Origin: Hyphomicrobiales bacterium | GTDB taxonomy: Bacteria; Pseudomonadota; Alphaproteobacteria; Rhizobiales; Rhizobiaceae | Reading direction: 5' to 3' | Length of the DNA stretch: 55,772 nt | Assembly (NCBI GenBank): GCA_900469625.1 | Contig: UBXV01000020.1 | Span: 1-55,772, forward strand | Part shown: positions 34,701 to 43,894 of the stretch, in pieces | Numbering within the stretch: the first letter of the stretch is position 1 | Layout: each line of letters begins with the position of its first letter | Notes under the pieces: generated by a model | The model's database searches: none | What the model was told of the DNA's origin: nothing | The model's input: the letters and a program-made list of their open reading frames with translations, nothing else | Program-made: the position numbers and the translations under genes

Positions 34701-37008
34701 TGGTGACACCCGAGGCAAAAGCCGGCGAGAGCGTGCCGGCGCTCAAGCTCAGGCTCGCCAGGTCCGCATTTGCCGACGCCGCCCGGGTTACCGTGACCAT
34801 ATAGGATTTGGTCGTGCCGTCCTGAGCTGTCACCGCCATCGTCACGACGTTGGCGCCGACAGCCAGCACGATGGGTCCGGAGGCCGAACCGGAACCGACG
34901 GTCGCCCCATTGACCGTAACCGACGCCGTCGTATCGCTGACCGTGGGCGTTGCCGTCAGCGATGCAGCCGCATTGGGAACGGCGGCCGTATAGGATGTGA
35001 CACCGGCGTCAAACGCCGGAGACAACGTTCCGGCGCTGAGCGAGAGGCCGGACAGGTCCGCGTTTGCCGAAGGCGCACGGGTCACAGTCAAGGTATAGGT
35101 TTTTGTCGTCGTGCCGTCTTCGGCTGTCACAATCGCCGTCAAGGTGTTCGCACCGACGTTGAGCGAAATGGGACCGGTCGCCACGTTCGACGTGACGGCG
35201 GCGCCATTGACCGTCAAGGTCGCCGCCGAATGGCCGATTAAGAAAGTCGCGGTCAGCGACGACGTCGCATTCGGCACCGTGGCCGTATAGGAGGTCGTCG
35301 CCGCGGTAAACGAGGGCGACAATGTACCGTCGCTCAACACCAGACCGTCGAGGTTGGCATTCGCCGAGGGCGCGCGGGTCACCGTCACCGTATAGGTCTG
35401 CGTCGTCGTGCCATCCTGGGCCGTGGCAACGATGGTGAGCGTATTCTGGCCAACGGAGAGCGCAATCGAGCCTGACGCGGCCCCCGACGCAACGGTCGCG
35501 CCGTTGACCGTGATCGTGGCGTTGGCTTCGTTTGCCGTCGGCGTCACCGTCAACGACGAGGTCGTGTTGGGAACGGCGGCCGTGTAGGACGTCTGACCGG
35601 CAGCAAAGACCGGCGACAGGGTGCCGTTGCTCAAGGAGAGCCCCGACAGATTGGCATCTGACGACGCGGCGCGGATCACCGTTACCGTATAGGTCTTCGT
35701 CGTCGTACCGTCCTCAGCCGTCACGACCGTCGTCACTGTGTTTGTGCCAACCGCAAGCGCAATCGCGCCCGAGGCATTGCCGGATGCGCCCGTCGCCCCG
35801 TTGACCGTCACAGTCGCATTGGGGTCGTCGAGCGTGGGTGTGACTGCCAGAGATGTCGTCGCATGGGGAACCGATACAGCGTAGGACGTCTCATCGGCAT
35901 CGAACGCCGGAGCGAGCGTGCCGGTACTCAAGCTCAGGCCTGTCAGATTCGCGTTGGTCGAAGGCGGCTGAGCGCGCGTGATGGTTACCGTGTAGGTCTT
36001 TGTCGTCGCGTTATCCTGCGCGGTTACGATCGTCGTGAACGTATTGTCGCCAACGGCAAGCGGCATCGGGATGGTTGCCACCCCTGGCGTCGCCGTCGCG
36101 CCATTGATCGTGACCGTCGCCGTGGCGTCGCTGACATCGGGCGTGATTGCCACGGACGAGGTGGCGTAAGGCACTGAGGCCGTATAGGACATCGTGCCAG
36201 CGGCAAATGATGGTGACAGCGTGCCATTGCTGAGCGACAGGCCCGACAGGTCGGCATTCGTCGAGGGCGCGCGTGCCACGATCACGGTGTAGGTCTTCGT
36301 TGCCACGCCGTCCTCGGCCGTCACTGCAATTGTCAGCGTGTTCGGGCCGGCGGAAAGGGGGATCGAACCAGAGGCGCTCCCTGACGGAACCGCCACGCCG
36401 TTGACCGTGATCGTCGCCGCGGCGTCCGTGACCGTCGGTGTAATCTTGATCGAGTCGATTTCATTGGAAACCGAGGCGCGGTATTCGATCCGGCCGGGCG
36501 TAAATGTGTCGTCTAGCGCGCCGGCGCTCAGCGCGAGGCTTTTCAAGGTCGCATCCGGGGAGGGTGGCCACGAGCAAGTGACGGTGGCATGCACGGTGCC
36601 GCCGCTGATATTGCTCCAGGCATAGACGACATGATTGCCGACGTCAGACACGGCGTAGGTGCCACTCAGGTCGAGCTCGGCGCCCGACCTGCCATGCTCT
36701 TGCAGGATTACTCCGTAAACCTCCTTGGTATACTCAGTATAAAGCGCGAATCCGGACCCGTTGTCCGGGCTATTGGCGCCGTTGAGGTTGCCCGACGTCG
36801 TCGCGTGATACGAAATCACTTCGCCGACGTTCAACGTCAGCCCCTCTTGCCACAATTCGTCGCGATCCGAGAACGTTTGCCCCGTGCCCCAGGTCGAATT
36901 GATCGCCGTGCAACCGGCCGAAGGAGCAGCCATTGCGACCTGCGGTACGCTCAACGCAACGACAAAAAGAGCAAAAAATGCCCACAGAACAGAAACAAAA
37001 CGCGACAA
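31708..37008 (-). CDS. Outer-membrane autotransporter with 11 cadherin-like repeats
   Basis: The 1,766-residue protein starts at TTG 37008 with GAAGGG upstream; the signal peptide follows at once (residues 1-27, ending VAMA). Residues 30-148 form an N-terminal domain with one Cys pair. Residues about 149-1240 are eleven ~99-residue cadherin-like beta-sandwich repeats, each with LSLSxGTLSPxF, YTAxVPN, VNGATV and AEDGTTTKTYTVTVTRA. A putative Ig (He_PIG) domain (~1245-1340) and another beta domain follow, and the last ~260 residues are an autotransporter barrel ending in Phe. Inferred to be a large surface adhesin. Ends in a strong terminator. Confidence 0.92.
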   Translation of the reverse strand: MSRFVSVLWAFFALFVVALSVPQVAMAAPSAGCTAINSTWGTGQTFSDRDELWQEGLTLNVGEVISYHATTSGNLNGANSPDNGSGFALYTEYTKEVYGVILQEHGRSGAELDLSGTYAVSDVGNHVVYAWSNISGGTVHATVTCSWPPSPDATLKSLALSAGALDDTFTPGRIEYRASVSNEIDSIKITPTVTDAAATITVNGVAVPSGSASGSIPLSAGPNTLTIAVTAEDGVATKTYTVIVARAPSTNADLSGLSLSNGTLSPSFAAGTMSYTASVPYATSSVAITPDVSDATATVTINGATATPGVATIPMPLAVGDNTFTTIVTAQDNATTKTYTVTITRAQPPSTNANLTGLSLSTGTLAPAFDADETSYAVSVPHATTSLAVTPTLDDPNATVTVNGATGASGNASGAIALAVGTNTVTTVVTAEDGTTTKTYTVTVIRAASSDANLSGLSLSNGTLSPVFAAGQTSYTAAVPNTTSSLTVTPTANEANATITVNGATVASGAASGSIALSVGQNTLTIVATAQDGTTTQTYTVTVTRAPSANANLDGLVLSDGTLSPSFTAATTSYTATVPNATSSLTATFLIGHSAATLTVNGAAVTSNVATGPISLNVGANTLTAIVTAEDGTTTKTYTLTVTRAPSANADLSGLSLSAGTLSPAFDAGVTSYTAAVPNAAASLTATPTVSDTTASVTVNGATVGSGSASGPIVLAVGANVVTMAVTAQDGTTKSYMVTVTRAASANADLASLSLSAGTLSPAFASGVTTYTAAVPNTTTSLTVTPGASEATATMTVNGATVAPGSASGTIALAVGANVITTIVTAEDGTTTSTYTVTVTRAASSNSDLSGLSLSAGTLSPAFATGTTSYTASVPNTTTSLTITPDVSDATAAITVNGATVPSGAASGPITLAVGPNALTTVVTAEDGTTTTYIVTVTRAPSTNADLSGLSLSSGTLSPAFATGTTAYTSSVPNGTTTLTLTPTAGDPTATITVNGVTVASGAASASVALAVGNNVISTVVTAEDGTTQTSYTLTVTRAASTNSELAGLALSSGTLSPSFASGTTSYTASVTNATTSLTVTPLVSDATATVTVNGVAVASGAASGVIPLSIGANTVTMLVTAEDGTTQTSYTVVVTRAMAASTDATLAGLSASGATLSPAFSASVTSYTAAVSNATTSLTLTPVVNDAAATVTVNGVGVASGAASGPISLAVGSNTVNTVVTAEDGSVNTYTVTVTRAAPAASFAFTPAAGALPSAMAGEKYAQAISASGGNGALLYAISAGTLPDGMVLNVSTGELTGPLSEDAEVKDYSFTISVTDAAGSSASAAYTLQVTAREVSAPDQTVNVPAGSSPPNVYLNGGATGGPFSDAQVLTVTPANAGKAEIIEGELAQVGAFAPVGYYLKFTPDPAFSGQVRIGYQLTAAAGTSNVGVITYNLNFDANAVVGEIDNLVRGFVQARQNLLASSIQVPGLLERRRMLTTTDPVTMRLSPSTDGVGMSFATSLAQLEAARNAADGIDGEISPLNVWLDATMMLHNRKQNDDRWGGFGLFSAGIDYLLNEKALIGFSFHIDHMTDPTKDDAEIRGTGWLAGPYTSLELMQGIFFNTSLLYGGSSNDIDTAFFDGSFDSSRWLWDSSITGQWVLDEDTIVTPKLRAVYLNEDVDDYGVHNDAGGEIGLEGFALEQFRVSLGAEIERQFTLENDLTLKPRVGASAGYSGLDGSGVFGSVQAGVSLQASEAWVIDANLRATVEGDGEAYVGARVGVGGRF
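33295..36564 (-). repeat. Eleven ~297-bp repeats encoding cadherin-like domains
   Basis: About 3.27 kb of tandem units averaging 297 bp (99 codons). Middle units (about numbers 6-10) are most alike, and the first unit is the most diverged. Boundaries are given to within a few bases. Confidence 0.85.
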
Positions 37009-37123
37009 AATCTTACCCTTCCCGCATGAATCACCAGCGGGCTTCCCCGACGCTCAACTAGCAATTGGGCTGGGATGGGCCAACCCTCATTTTACACATA
37101 CGTAAAGTCGCATTTATCTATCG

Positions 37124-37139
37124 TTAACCTCCGATTAAC
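37124..37139. promoter_or_regulatory. Candidate CtrA box TTAA-N7-TTAAC
   Basis: TTAA (37124-37127), seven bases, then TTAAC (37135-37139); both strands read the full TTAA-N7-TTAAC consensus of the alphaproteobacterial cell-cycle regulator CtrA. It lies about 116-131 bp upstream of the TTG start of the cadherin-repeat autotransporter on the minus strand. No other gene faces this 283-bp spacer. Confidence 0.5.
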
Positions 37140-37291
37140 GACTGGGCTTGTGCCGCAAGCGGGCCACTACCGTTGGCCGGACCTCAATAGTTCGGCGCTC
37201 GACGTTTATGACAATGCTGCGCTGCTTTTTCCGGAGTGCCTCGAACACACAGCCGTTGCGGCGGAGCCTTCGAGCAACGCCCCGAAGCCAT

Positions 37292-38965
37292 TCAACCGGT
37301 GACGGCGCCTTCGGTGGCCGGGCGGGCCAGCGCCGCGAACTTGGCGAGCACGCCGCGTTTGTAGCGGGGTTCCGGCTGATGCCACTGGCTGCGGCGTCGT
37401 GCGAGTTCTTCCTCGCCGACGTCGAGCTGCAGCAGCTGTCGATGGGCATCGATGACGATCCGGTCACCCTCCTGCACCAGCGCGATGGTGCCACCCTCGA
37501 AAGCCTCCGGTGTGACGTGGCCGACCACCATGCCCCAGGTGCCGCCCGAAAAGCGGCCGTCGGTGATGAGGCCGACGCTGTCGCCCAGGCCCCGGCCGAT
37601 GATTGCCGAGGTCGGCGCCAGCATCTCGGGCATTCCGGGGCCGCCCTTAGGCCCGAGATAACGCAGCACGAGGATATCGCCGGGCCTGATCCGGTCGGAC
37701 AGGATGGCGTCCATCGCCGATTGTTCGTCCTCGAACACACGCGCGGGACCGGTCATGACCGGGCTCTTCAATCCGCTGATCTTTGCGACGGCGCCACCCT
37801 CGGCGAGGTTGCCCTTCAACACCGCGAGATGACCCTCGCGATAGATCGGTGTCCGGTAGGGCCTGATGACGTCCTGGTCGGCACGGGGCTCGTCGGGAAC
37901 GGCTGCAAGCTCCTCCGCGATCGTCCTTCCGGTAATCGTCAGACAATCGCCATGCAGCAGGCCGGCGTTCAGAAGGATCTTCAACACCTGCGGTACGCCG
38001 CCCGCCCGGTGCAGATCGACGGCCATGTACCGACCCGACGGCTTGAGGTCGCACAGGACGGGGACGTTGCGGCGAACGCGCTCGAAATCGTCGAGCGTCC
38101 ACTCGACCTCGGCCGCATGCGCGATGGCGAGATAGTGCAGCACCGCATTGGTCGAACCGCCGGTCGCCATGATCAGTGCGACGGCGTTTTCGATCGATTG
38201 GCGCGTGACGATCTTGCGAGGCGTGATGCCTGCCTTGACGGCTTCGACCAGAGCCGTCGCCGATTGAGCAGCGCTCTCCAGCTTTTCCCGATCGGGATTG
38301 GCCATGTTGGAGGAATAGAGAAGTGACATGCCGAGCGCCTCGAAGGACGAGCTCATGGTGTTGGCCGTGTACATGCCGCCGCAGGAACCGGTCGACGGAC
38401 AGGCGTTTCGCTCGATGCCCTCGAAATCCTCCTCGCTCATCCTGCCGGCCATGAAGGCGCCGACGGCTTCGAAGGCGGAGACGACCGAGAGGCTCTGGCC
38501 CTTCCAATGGCCCGGCTTGATGGTGCCGCCATAGACGTAGATCGCCGGCACATTGGCGCGAAGAATGCCGATCATGCCGCCCGGCATGTTCTTGTCGCAG
38601 CCGCCGAGCACGAGCACGCCGTCCATCCATTGCCCCTGAACCGCGGTTTCGACGCAGTCGGCGATCACCTCGCGGGACACCAGCGAATATTTCATGCCTT
38701 CGGTGCCCATCGACATGCCGTCCGAGATTGTCGGCGTGCCAAAGACCTGCGGGTTGGCGCCGGCCGCCTTGATGGCGGCCACGGCCGCATCTGCCAGCGG
38801 CTGCAGCCCGGCATTGCACGGCGTGATCGTCGAATGGCCGTTGGCAATGCCGATCATCGGCTTGTCGAAATCGGCCCTCTCATAGCCGAGCGCATAATAC
38901 ATTGCCCGGTTGGGTGAGCGCGCGACGCCCTGCGTAATGTGCCGGGACCGTTCGTTGTGAGCCAT
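37292..38965 (-). CDS. ilvD: Dihydroxy-acid dehydratase
   Basis: The 557-residue IlvD/Edd-family enzyme has three cluster cysteines in TPCN (about residue 50), [10 protein letters not shown] (about 122) and [13 protein letters not shown] (about 195), plus the C-terminal [20 protein letters not shown]. It dehydrates dihydroxy acids in valine/isoleucine and pantothenate synthesis. The length fits the shorter [2Fe-2S] group rather than the ~612-residue form usual as the housekeeping enzyme in rhizobia, so it may be a second copy or act on a sugar acid. Start ATG 38965 has GAGAGGAAC upstream; the ATG five codons earlier lacks one. It is divergent from a LysR gene. Confidence 0.9.
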   Translation of the reverse strand: MAHNERSRHITQGVARSPNRAMYYALGYERADFDKPMIGIANGHSTITPCNAGLQPLADAAVAAIKAAGANPQVFGTPTISDGMSMGTEGMKYSLVSREVIADCVETAVQGQWMDGVLVLGGCDKNMPGGMIGILRANVPAIYVYGGTIKPGHWKGQSLSVVSAFEAVGAFMAGRMSEEDFEGIERNACPSTGSCGGMYTANTMSSSFEALGMSLLYSSNMANPDREKLESAAQSATALVEAVKAGITPRKIVTRQSIENAVALIMATGGSTNAVLHYLAIAHAAEVEWTLDDFERVRRNVPVLCDLKPSGRYMAVDLHRAGGVPQVLKILLNAGLLHGDCLTITGRTIAEELAAVPDEPRADQDVIRPYRTPIYREGHLAVLKGNLAEGGAVAKISGLKSPVMTGPARVFEDEQSAMDAILSDRIRPGDILVLRYLGPKGGPGMPEMLAPTSAIIGRGLGDSVGLITDGRFSGGTWGMVVGHVTPEAFEGGTIALVQEGDRIVIDAHRQLLQLDVGEEELARRRSQWHQPEPRYKRGVLAKFAALARPATEGAVTG

Positions 38966-39077
38966 GTTCCTCTCCGTCATTTGGTTCGCGGTCGAGTTTA
39001 CTGGCCGTCAAAACGGTTGTGAAATATACTTTTAAAGCTCAAATAAGTCGCATGACATATCACTTGGACCGCCCATC

Positions 39078-39986
39078 ATGGATCTGAGGCAGCTTCGCCA
39101 GTTCGTCGCCGTCGCCGAAGAACTGCATTTCGGCCAGGCGGCCGCTCGTCTCAACATGACTCAGCCGCCGCTCAGCCAATCGATCCAGGCCCTGGAAAGG
39201 GAACTCGGCGTCCAGCTCTTCGAGCGCACCAAACGGACCGTGGAGCTGACATCCGTCGGCAGGCAATGGCTCGCCCATGTGCGCCAGGTGCTCGACGGAG
39301 CAAGCGGCCTCGCCGACACGGCCCGGCGGCTGTCGCGCGGCGAGATAGGCTCGCTGCGCCTGTCCTTCGTCAGCACGGCCGATTACAGCGTTCTGCCCGA
39401 AATGGTCGGCCGCTATCGCGCTGCCTATCCGCATGTGGAACTGACCATGCGCGAGGCCACCAGCGACGTTCAGATAGAGGCACTGCTTGCCGACGAGGTC
39501 GATGTCGGCCTCATCATCGCGCCGAGCAAGGCCTCGCTTCACCAGAGCCTTTGTTACAGACCACTCCTCAGCGAGCCGCTGGTTGCCGCCGTGCCGACCA
39601 GTTGGGTCGAGGCAGGCCGACAGGGATTTGGCGCGCCCGCGCTTGAGCCGGCGGATTTCTTCCGGGCGCCGCTCATCGTTTTTCCGCGGCGGGCAGCACC
39701 CGCCTTTCACGATATCGTCTCGGGTTATTTCGCCGAGCATCACGTGCCGTTTTCGACCTATCAGGAAGCGATCCAGATGCAGACGATCGTCGGCCTCGTC
39801 GCCTCCGGGCTCGGGGTGGCGCTGGTCCCGCAATCGATGACCAATCTTCAGCGGCAGGGCGCCACCTATCTGCCTCTGGCCGGCCACGTGCCATCGGTGG
39901 AAACCGGCATGGCCTGGCGCCGTTCCGACCGGAACCCGGCGCTCGAAACCTTCCTTGCTGCCGCGACGCCGTTCGATATCGCCTGA
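39078..39986 (+). CDS. LysR family regulator, divergent from ilvD
   Basis: The 302-residue protein has the typical N-terminal helix-turn-helix (MDLRQLRQFVAVAEELHFGQ, then MTQPPLSQSIQALERELGVQ) and an effector domain (about 90-295). It is divergent from ilvD over a 112-bp spacer and is its likely regulator. The sequence style (LHFGQAAARLNMTQPPLSQ) is that of catabolic LysR proteins, which fits a dehydratase with a catabolic substrate. Confidence 0.93.
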   Translation: MDLRQLRQFVAVAEELHFGQAAARLNMTQPPLSQSIQALERELGVQLFERTKRTVELTSVGRQWLAHVRQVLDGASGLADTARRLSRGEIGSLRLSFVSTADYSVLPEMVGRYRAAYPHVELTMREATSDVQIEALLADEVDVGLIIAPSKASLHQSLCYRPLLSEPLVAAVPTSWVEAGRQGFGAPALEPADFFRAPLIVFPRRAAPAFHDIVSGYFAEHHVPFSTYQEAIQMQTIVGLVASGLGVALVPQSMTNLQRQGATYLPLAGHVPSVETGMAWRRSDRNPALETFLAAATPFDIA

Positions 39987-40006
39987 AGACGCGATAGCAT
40001 CGGGCG

Positions 40007-40480
40007 CTAGCGCATGAGGCCGCGCAGGTCCGGCATGCGGTTGCTGATGATGGTTTCCATGGAGAAGAAACCGGTGACCGTCATCAGGTCGAAATCGGTG
40101 ATGAGCTTCTGGTAGAAGGCGTCGTAGCCGGCCATGCCGCGCGTCACCACCTTGATCAGATAGTCCCAGTCGCCGCCGATCCGGTAGAGGTCCGTCACCT
40201 CGGGCAAGCGCTCCACATGCGTGCGGAAATTGTCGGCCCATTCCTTGGAGTGATGGCGGGTGCGGATCATCACGAACACCGTGAGATCGAAGCCGAGGGC
40301 AGCGACATCGATCGCCGCATGGGTCCCGAGCACGAGCCCGCTGTCCTTCAGTCGCTGAAGGCGGCGCCAGCAGGCGTTCTGCGACAGGCCGACTCGGTCG
40401 GCCAGGTCCCGTTGCGAGATCGTGCCGTCCTTTTGCAGGCAGGACAGGATCCGCATATCAATGTCGTCGATTTTTTCCAT
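40007..40480 (-). CDS. Lrp/AsnC family regulator
   Basis: The 157-residue protein (from ATG 40480, MEKIDDIDM) has an N-terminal helix-turn-helix (ILSCLQKDGTISQRDLADRVGLSQNACWRRLQRL) and a C-terminal RAM effector domain (about 65-150) with GGDWDYLIKVVTRGMAGYDAF. Such proteins respond to amino acids. It is divergent from the cysteine-desulfurase-like gene (107-bp spacer), so cysteine or a related amino acid is a reasonable effector guess. The longer reading frame from 40540 adds no family sequence. Confidence 0.92.
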   Translation of the reverse strand: MEKIDDIDMRILSCLQKDGTISQRDLADRVGLSQNACWRRLQRLKDSGLVLGTHAAIDVAALGFDLTVFVMIRTRHHSKEWADNFRTHVERLPEVTDLYRIGGDWDYLIKVVTRGMAGYDAFYQKLITDFDLMTVTGFFSMETIISNRMPDLRGLMR

Positions 40481-40587
40481 TTTAGCGATCACATGACCCG
40501 ATTTTGACGAATTCAAGCATAAGAATGATGAGGTTTGCATGCAACCGATCGATTAGAATTATCGCCTGCCCTGTGGAGGAGGAGATG

Positions 40588-42069
40588 ATGACGACGCCGT
40601 GCCCGCGCCAGCTACACCTGAGCACTCCGCTCGATGCGTTTCGAAAGAGCCTTGGAGGCGACAACGCGATCGCCGCCTTGCGGGCCGGACTGGTTGGCAA
40701 GAATGCCGAGATCGACAGTCCCTTCGGCAAGCGAACGCTCGTCTATGCCGACTATGTGGCATCGGGCCGGGCCCTGCTGCAGATCGAGCACTTCGTTCTC
40801 GAACAGGTTCTGCCCTACTACGCCAATAGCCATACGGAGGCTTCCCACTGCGGCGGCTTCATGACCCGGCTGCGCCGCGATGCGCGCGCCGTCATCGCCG
40901 CCTGCTGCGGCGCGGGACCGGAGCACGCGGTCGTTTTCGCGGGTTCCGGGGCGACCGCCGGCATCAACCGGCTGGTCAAGCTGCTCGGTGTCACCGATGC
41001 GGTTGCCGATGGCCGGCGCGTGCGCATCCTGCTCGGCCCGTATGAACATCACTCCAACATCCTGCCCTGGCGCGAAAGCGGCGCGGAGGTGATCGAGATC
41101 GCCGAGTGTCCGGATGGCGGGCCCGATCTCGCGGCCCTCCGGGACGCGTTGAGCGAGCCGGCCGATCTTGTCGTCTGCGCGTTCTCCGCCGCATCCAACG
41201 TCACCGGCATCGTCACCGATGTCGCGGCCGTCACCCGCATTGCCAAGGCCGCTGGCGCCAAGATGGTCTGGGACTATGCCGGAGCCGGCCCCTACCTGCC
41301 GATCGACATGTCACCGGGCGATGACGCCGAGATCGACGCCATCGTCGTTTCGCCGCACAAGTTCATCGGCGGCCCCGGCACATCGGGCGTCCTGATCCTG
41401 CGGCGCGACGCTGCCGTAACCGTCAAGCCATCCTGGCCCGGCGGCGGCACCGTCAAGTTCGTTTCGCCGAACGGCCACGACTACAGCCAGAGCCTCGAGG
41501 CCCGCGAGGAAGCCGGAACCCCGAATGTCGTCGGCGATATCCGGGCGGCACTTGCCTTCCTCGTCAAGGAGGCGATCGGCGCCGAGGCGATGCGAGCGCG
41601 CAACGCCGAACTGACCCGTCGCGCGGTCAAGGCATGGCAAGGCGTCGAGCGGCTGGAACTGCTCGGCCCGCTCGGGCCGCAGCGGCTGCCGATCTTCTCG
41701 TTCCGCGTCAGCGACGGCAAGGGCGGCCATGTCCATCAGCAGCTCGTCACCCGCATGCTCAGCGATCGGTTCGGCATCCAGGCGCGCGGCGGCTGCGCCT
41801 GCGCCGGCCCTTATGTCCACCGGCTGCTCGGCATCGACGACGAGCAATCGCAGCGCCTGCGCGAGGCCATTCTTTCAGGACAGGAAATGCTGAAGCCCGG
41901 CTTCATTCGCCTGAACTTCAGCGTGCTGCTTTCGGACGAAGAGGTGGCGTTCATCCTCGATGCCGTCGCAAGGCTTGCCGCCGACGCCACGCGCTACGAA
42001 CAGCATTATGATTTCGACCCGTCGCGCGCGATCTTCTTCCCGCGCGCAGCACTGGCAATGGGAGCCTGA
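40588..42069 (+). CDS. Class V aminotransferase / cysteine-desulfurase-like PLP enzyme
   Basis: The 493-residue fold-type I PLP enzyme starts at ATG 40588 after AGGAGG (40577-40582). The PLP lysine is in SPHKFIGGPGTSG (Lys about 258), the Asp/Gln side in WDYAGAGPYLPID, and RGGCACAGPY (Cys about 403 and 405) sits where cysteine desulfurases keep the persulfide cysteine. It is about 80 residues longer than SufS. Predicted to release sulfur from cysteine or another thiol amino acid as enzyme-bound persulfide. It is followed after 3 bp by the MBL gene, suggesting a shared pathway. A different amino-acid substrate is possible. Confidence 0.83.
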   Translation: MTTPCPRQLHLSTPLDAFRKSLGGDNAIAALRAGLVGKNAEIDSPFGKRTLVYADYVASGRALLQIEHFVLEQVLPYYANSHTEASHCGGFMTRLRRDARAVIAACCGAGPEHAVVFAGSGATAGINRLVKLLGVTDAVADGRRVRILLGPYEHHSNILPWRESGAEVIEIAECPDGGPDLAALRDALSEPADLVVCAFSAASNVTGIVTDVAAVTRIAKAAGAKMVWDYAGAGPYLPIDMSPGDDAEIDAIVVSPHKFIGGPGTSGVLILRRDAAVTVKPSWPGGGTVKFVSPNGHDYSQSLEAREEAGTPNVVGDIRAALAFLVKEAIGAEAMRARNAELTRRAVKAWQGVERLELLGPLGPQRLPIFSFRVSDGKGGHVHQQLVTRMLSDRFGIQARGGCACAGPYVHRLLGIDDEQSQRLREAILSGQEMLKPGFIRLNFSVLLSDEEVAFILDAVARLAADATRYEQHYDFDPSRAIFFPRAALAMGA

Positions 42070-42072
42070 GCG

Positions 42073-42951
42073 ATGACGAGGCCTGACGTCGCAGCCTTCT
42101 TCGACCCTCGCACCTGGTCCGTGCAATATGTCGTCAGCGATCCGAAGACCCGGGCCTGTGCGATCGTCGACCCGGTGCTCGACTTCGACGAAAAGTCCGG
42201 CGCGGTCGCGACCGGCAATGCCGACCGCCTGCTCGACTTCGTGCGGACACAGAACCTCGACCTGCAGTGGATCCTCGACACCCACCCGCATGCCGACCAT
42301 TTTTCCGCAGCCGCCTATCTGAAGGACAAGACCGGCGCGCCGACGGCTATCGGCACCCATATCGTCGATGTGCAGAAACTCTGGGCCGATATCTACAACT
42401 GGTCGCAGCTGAAGACGGACGGATCGCAATGGGATCGGCTGTTTGACCATGGCGACACGTTCCGCATCGGCAATCTCGATGCCCGCGTGATGTTCTCGCC
42501 GGGCCATACGCTGGCGTCGATCACCTACCTGGTCGGCGACGCCGCGTTCGTGCACGACACCGTATTCATGCCGGACAGCGGCACCGCGCGCACGGATTTT
42601 CCTGGCGGCAGCGCCAAGGCACTCTGGGCCAGCATTCGCGATATCATGGCTCTTGCCGATGATACCCGGATCTTCGTCGGCCACGACTATCAGCCCGACG
42701 GGCGCAAACCGCTGTGGGAAAGCACGGTCGCCGAGCAGAAGGCGGGCAATATCCACCTGACGCGTTATGCCGGCGAAAGCGAATTCGTCGCCTTCCGCGA
42801 GGGGCGTGATCGAACCTTGCCGATGCCCAAGCTCATCCTCCATGCCCTGCAGGTCAACATCAACGGCGGAAGGCTTCCGGAACCGGAAGACAATGGCCAG
42901 CGCTACCTGAAACTGCCGATCGACGCGCTGAAAGGTGCCGCATGGTCCTGA
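42073..42951 (+). CDS. MBL-fold hydrolase, persulfide dioxygenase-like (ETHE1/Blh family)
   Basis: The 292-residue protein has the metal motif THPHADH (about residues 75-81) of the metallo-beta-lactamase fold, plus SPGHT, VHDTVF and FVGHDYQ histidine/aspartate ligands. The spacing and overall length match ETHE1/Blh persulfide dioxygenases, which oxidise glutathione persulfide to sulfite using one iron. It starts 3 bp after the desulfurase-like gene, so the pair is likely co-translated. A generic glyoxalase II-like hydrolase is the alternative. Confidence 0.85.
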   Translation: MTRPDVAAFFDPRTWSVQYVVSDPKTRACAIVDPVLDFDEKSGAVATGNADRLLDFVRTQNLDLQWILDTHPHADHFSAAAYLKDKTGAPTAIGTHIVDVQKLWADIYNWSQLKTDGSQWDRLFDHGDTFRIGNLDARVMFSPGHTLASITYLVGDAAFVHDTVFMPDSGTARTDFPGGSAKALWASIRDIMALADDTRIFVGHDYQPDGRKPLWESTVAEQKAGNIHLTRYAGESEFVAFREGRDRTLPMPKLILHALQVNINGGRLPEPEDNGQRYLKLPIDALKGAAWS

Positions 42952-43039
42952 TCCCGCCAGGTTCAGGCGCACGGCCCCCGTCGCGGCAATTCTCCCGCAT
43001 TCGCGCCGCGACCATATCGTTTCGTCCGGGCGCCCTGCC

Positions 43040-43819
43040 ATGGAATTAGACTTCATCCAATATGGCCTGGCAGCCCTCAGCGGCAGTCTCGTCGGCTTCA
43101 GCCTCGGGCTTTTCGGCGGTGGCGGATCCATACTTGCGGTGCCACTGCTCGTCTATGTCGTCGGCGTCAGCAATGTACACGTGGCGATCGGCACGAGCGC
43201 CGTGGCGGTCGCGGCAAATGCGCTCTGGGGACTGGCGATGCATGCGCGCCACGGCACGGTGAAATGGCGCTGCGCGGCCATGTACAGCGTCACCGGCATC
43301 GGTGGCGCATGGCTTGGCGCGGCCATTGGCAAGGCGCTGGACGGACAACGGCTGCTCCTGCTCTTTGCGGCGCTGATGGCGGTCGTCAGCCTCACCATGC
43401 TCAAACGGCGCCACCGGGTCGGCGATCCCATGTCGGCCTGCACCCCGCAAAATGCACCGAAAGTGCTGACCTTCGGTGCCGGAACCGGCGTCATTTCCGG
43501 CTTCTTCGGCATTGGCGGCGGGTTCCTGATCGTACCGGGCCTGATGGTTTCGACCGGCATGCCGACCATCAACGCCATTGCCACATCGCTGGTCGCCATC
43601 TCCGCTTTCGGGCTGACGACGGGAGCAAGCTACTCCGTCTCGGGCCTGGTCGACTGGCCGCTCGCCATCTCGTTCATCGGTGGCGGCGCCGTCGGAGCGC
43701 TGGCGGGCTGCCGCGCCGCCCACGGTCTCGGCAAATATCAATCCACGCTGAACATGCTGTTTGCCGGATTGACGTTCACTGTCGCCATTGGCCTTGCTGC
43801 CTACGCCGTCGGCCGCTGA
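43040..43819 (+). CDS. TauE/SafE family sulfite exporter-like permease
   Basis: The 259-residue protein has about eight membrane helices and the TauE/SafE signature FSLGLFGGGGSILAVPLLVYV in helix 1 (about residues 20-40) and the repeated half FGAGTGVISGFFGIGGGF. TauE/SafE proteins are linked to sulfite or sulfoacetate export. The ATG at 43040 gives a normal length, but the site has no clear ribosome-binding sequence. The spacer to the MBL gene is 88 bp. In context it would remove the sulfite made by the dioxygenase-like enzyme. Confidence 0.87.
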   Translation: MELDFIQYGLAALSGSLVGFSLGLFGGGGSILAVPLLVYVVGVSNVHVAIGTSAVAVAANALWGLAMHARHGTVKWRCAAMYSVTGIGGAWLGAAIGKALDGQRLLLLFAALMAVVSLTMLKRRHRVGDPMSACTPQNAPKVLTFGAGTGVISGFFGIGGGFLIVPGLMVSTGMPTINAIATSLVAISAFGLTTGASYSVSGLVDWPLAISFIGGGAVGALAGCRAAHGLGKYQSTLNMLFAGLTFTVAIGLAAYAVGR

Positions 43820-43894
43820 CGCCAAAGGATCGCACAGGCGCGCGAATGCCGGCGGCTCTTCCCCGGAATGCCGTCACACTTGTTACTCCCGCGT

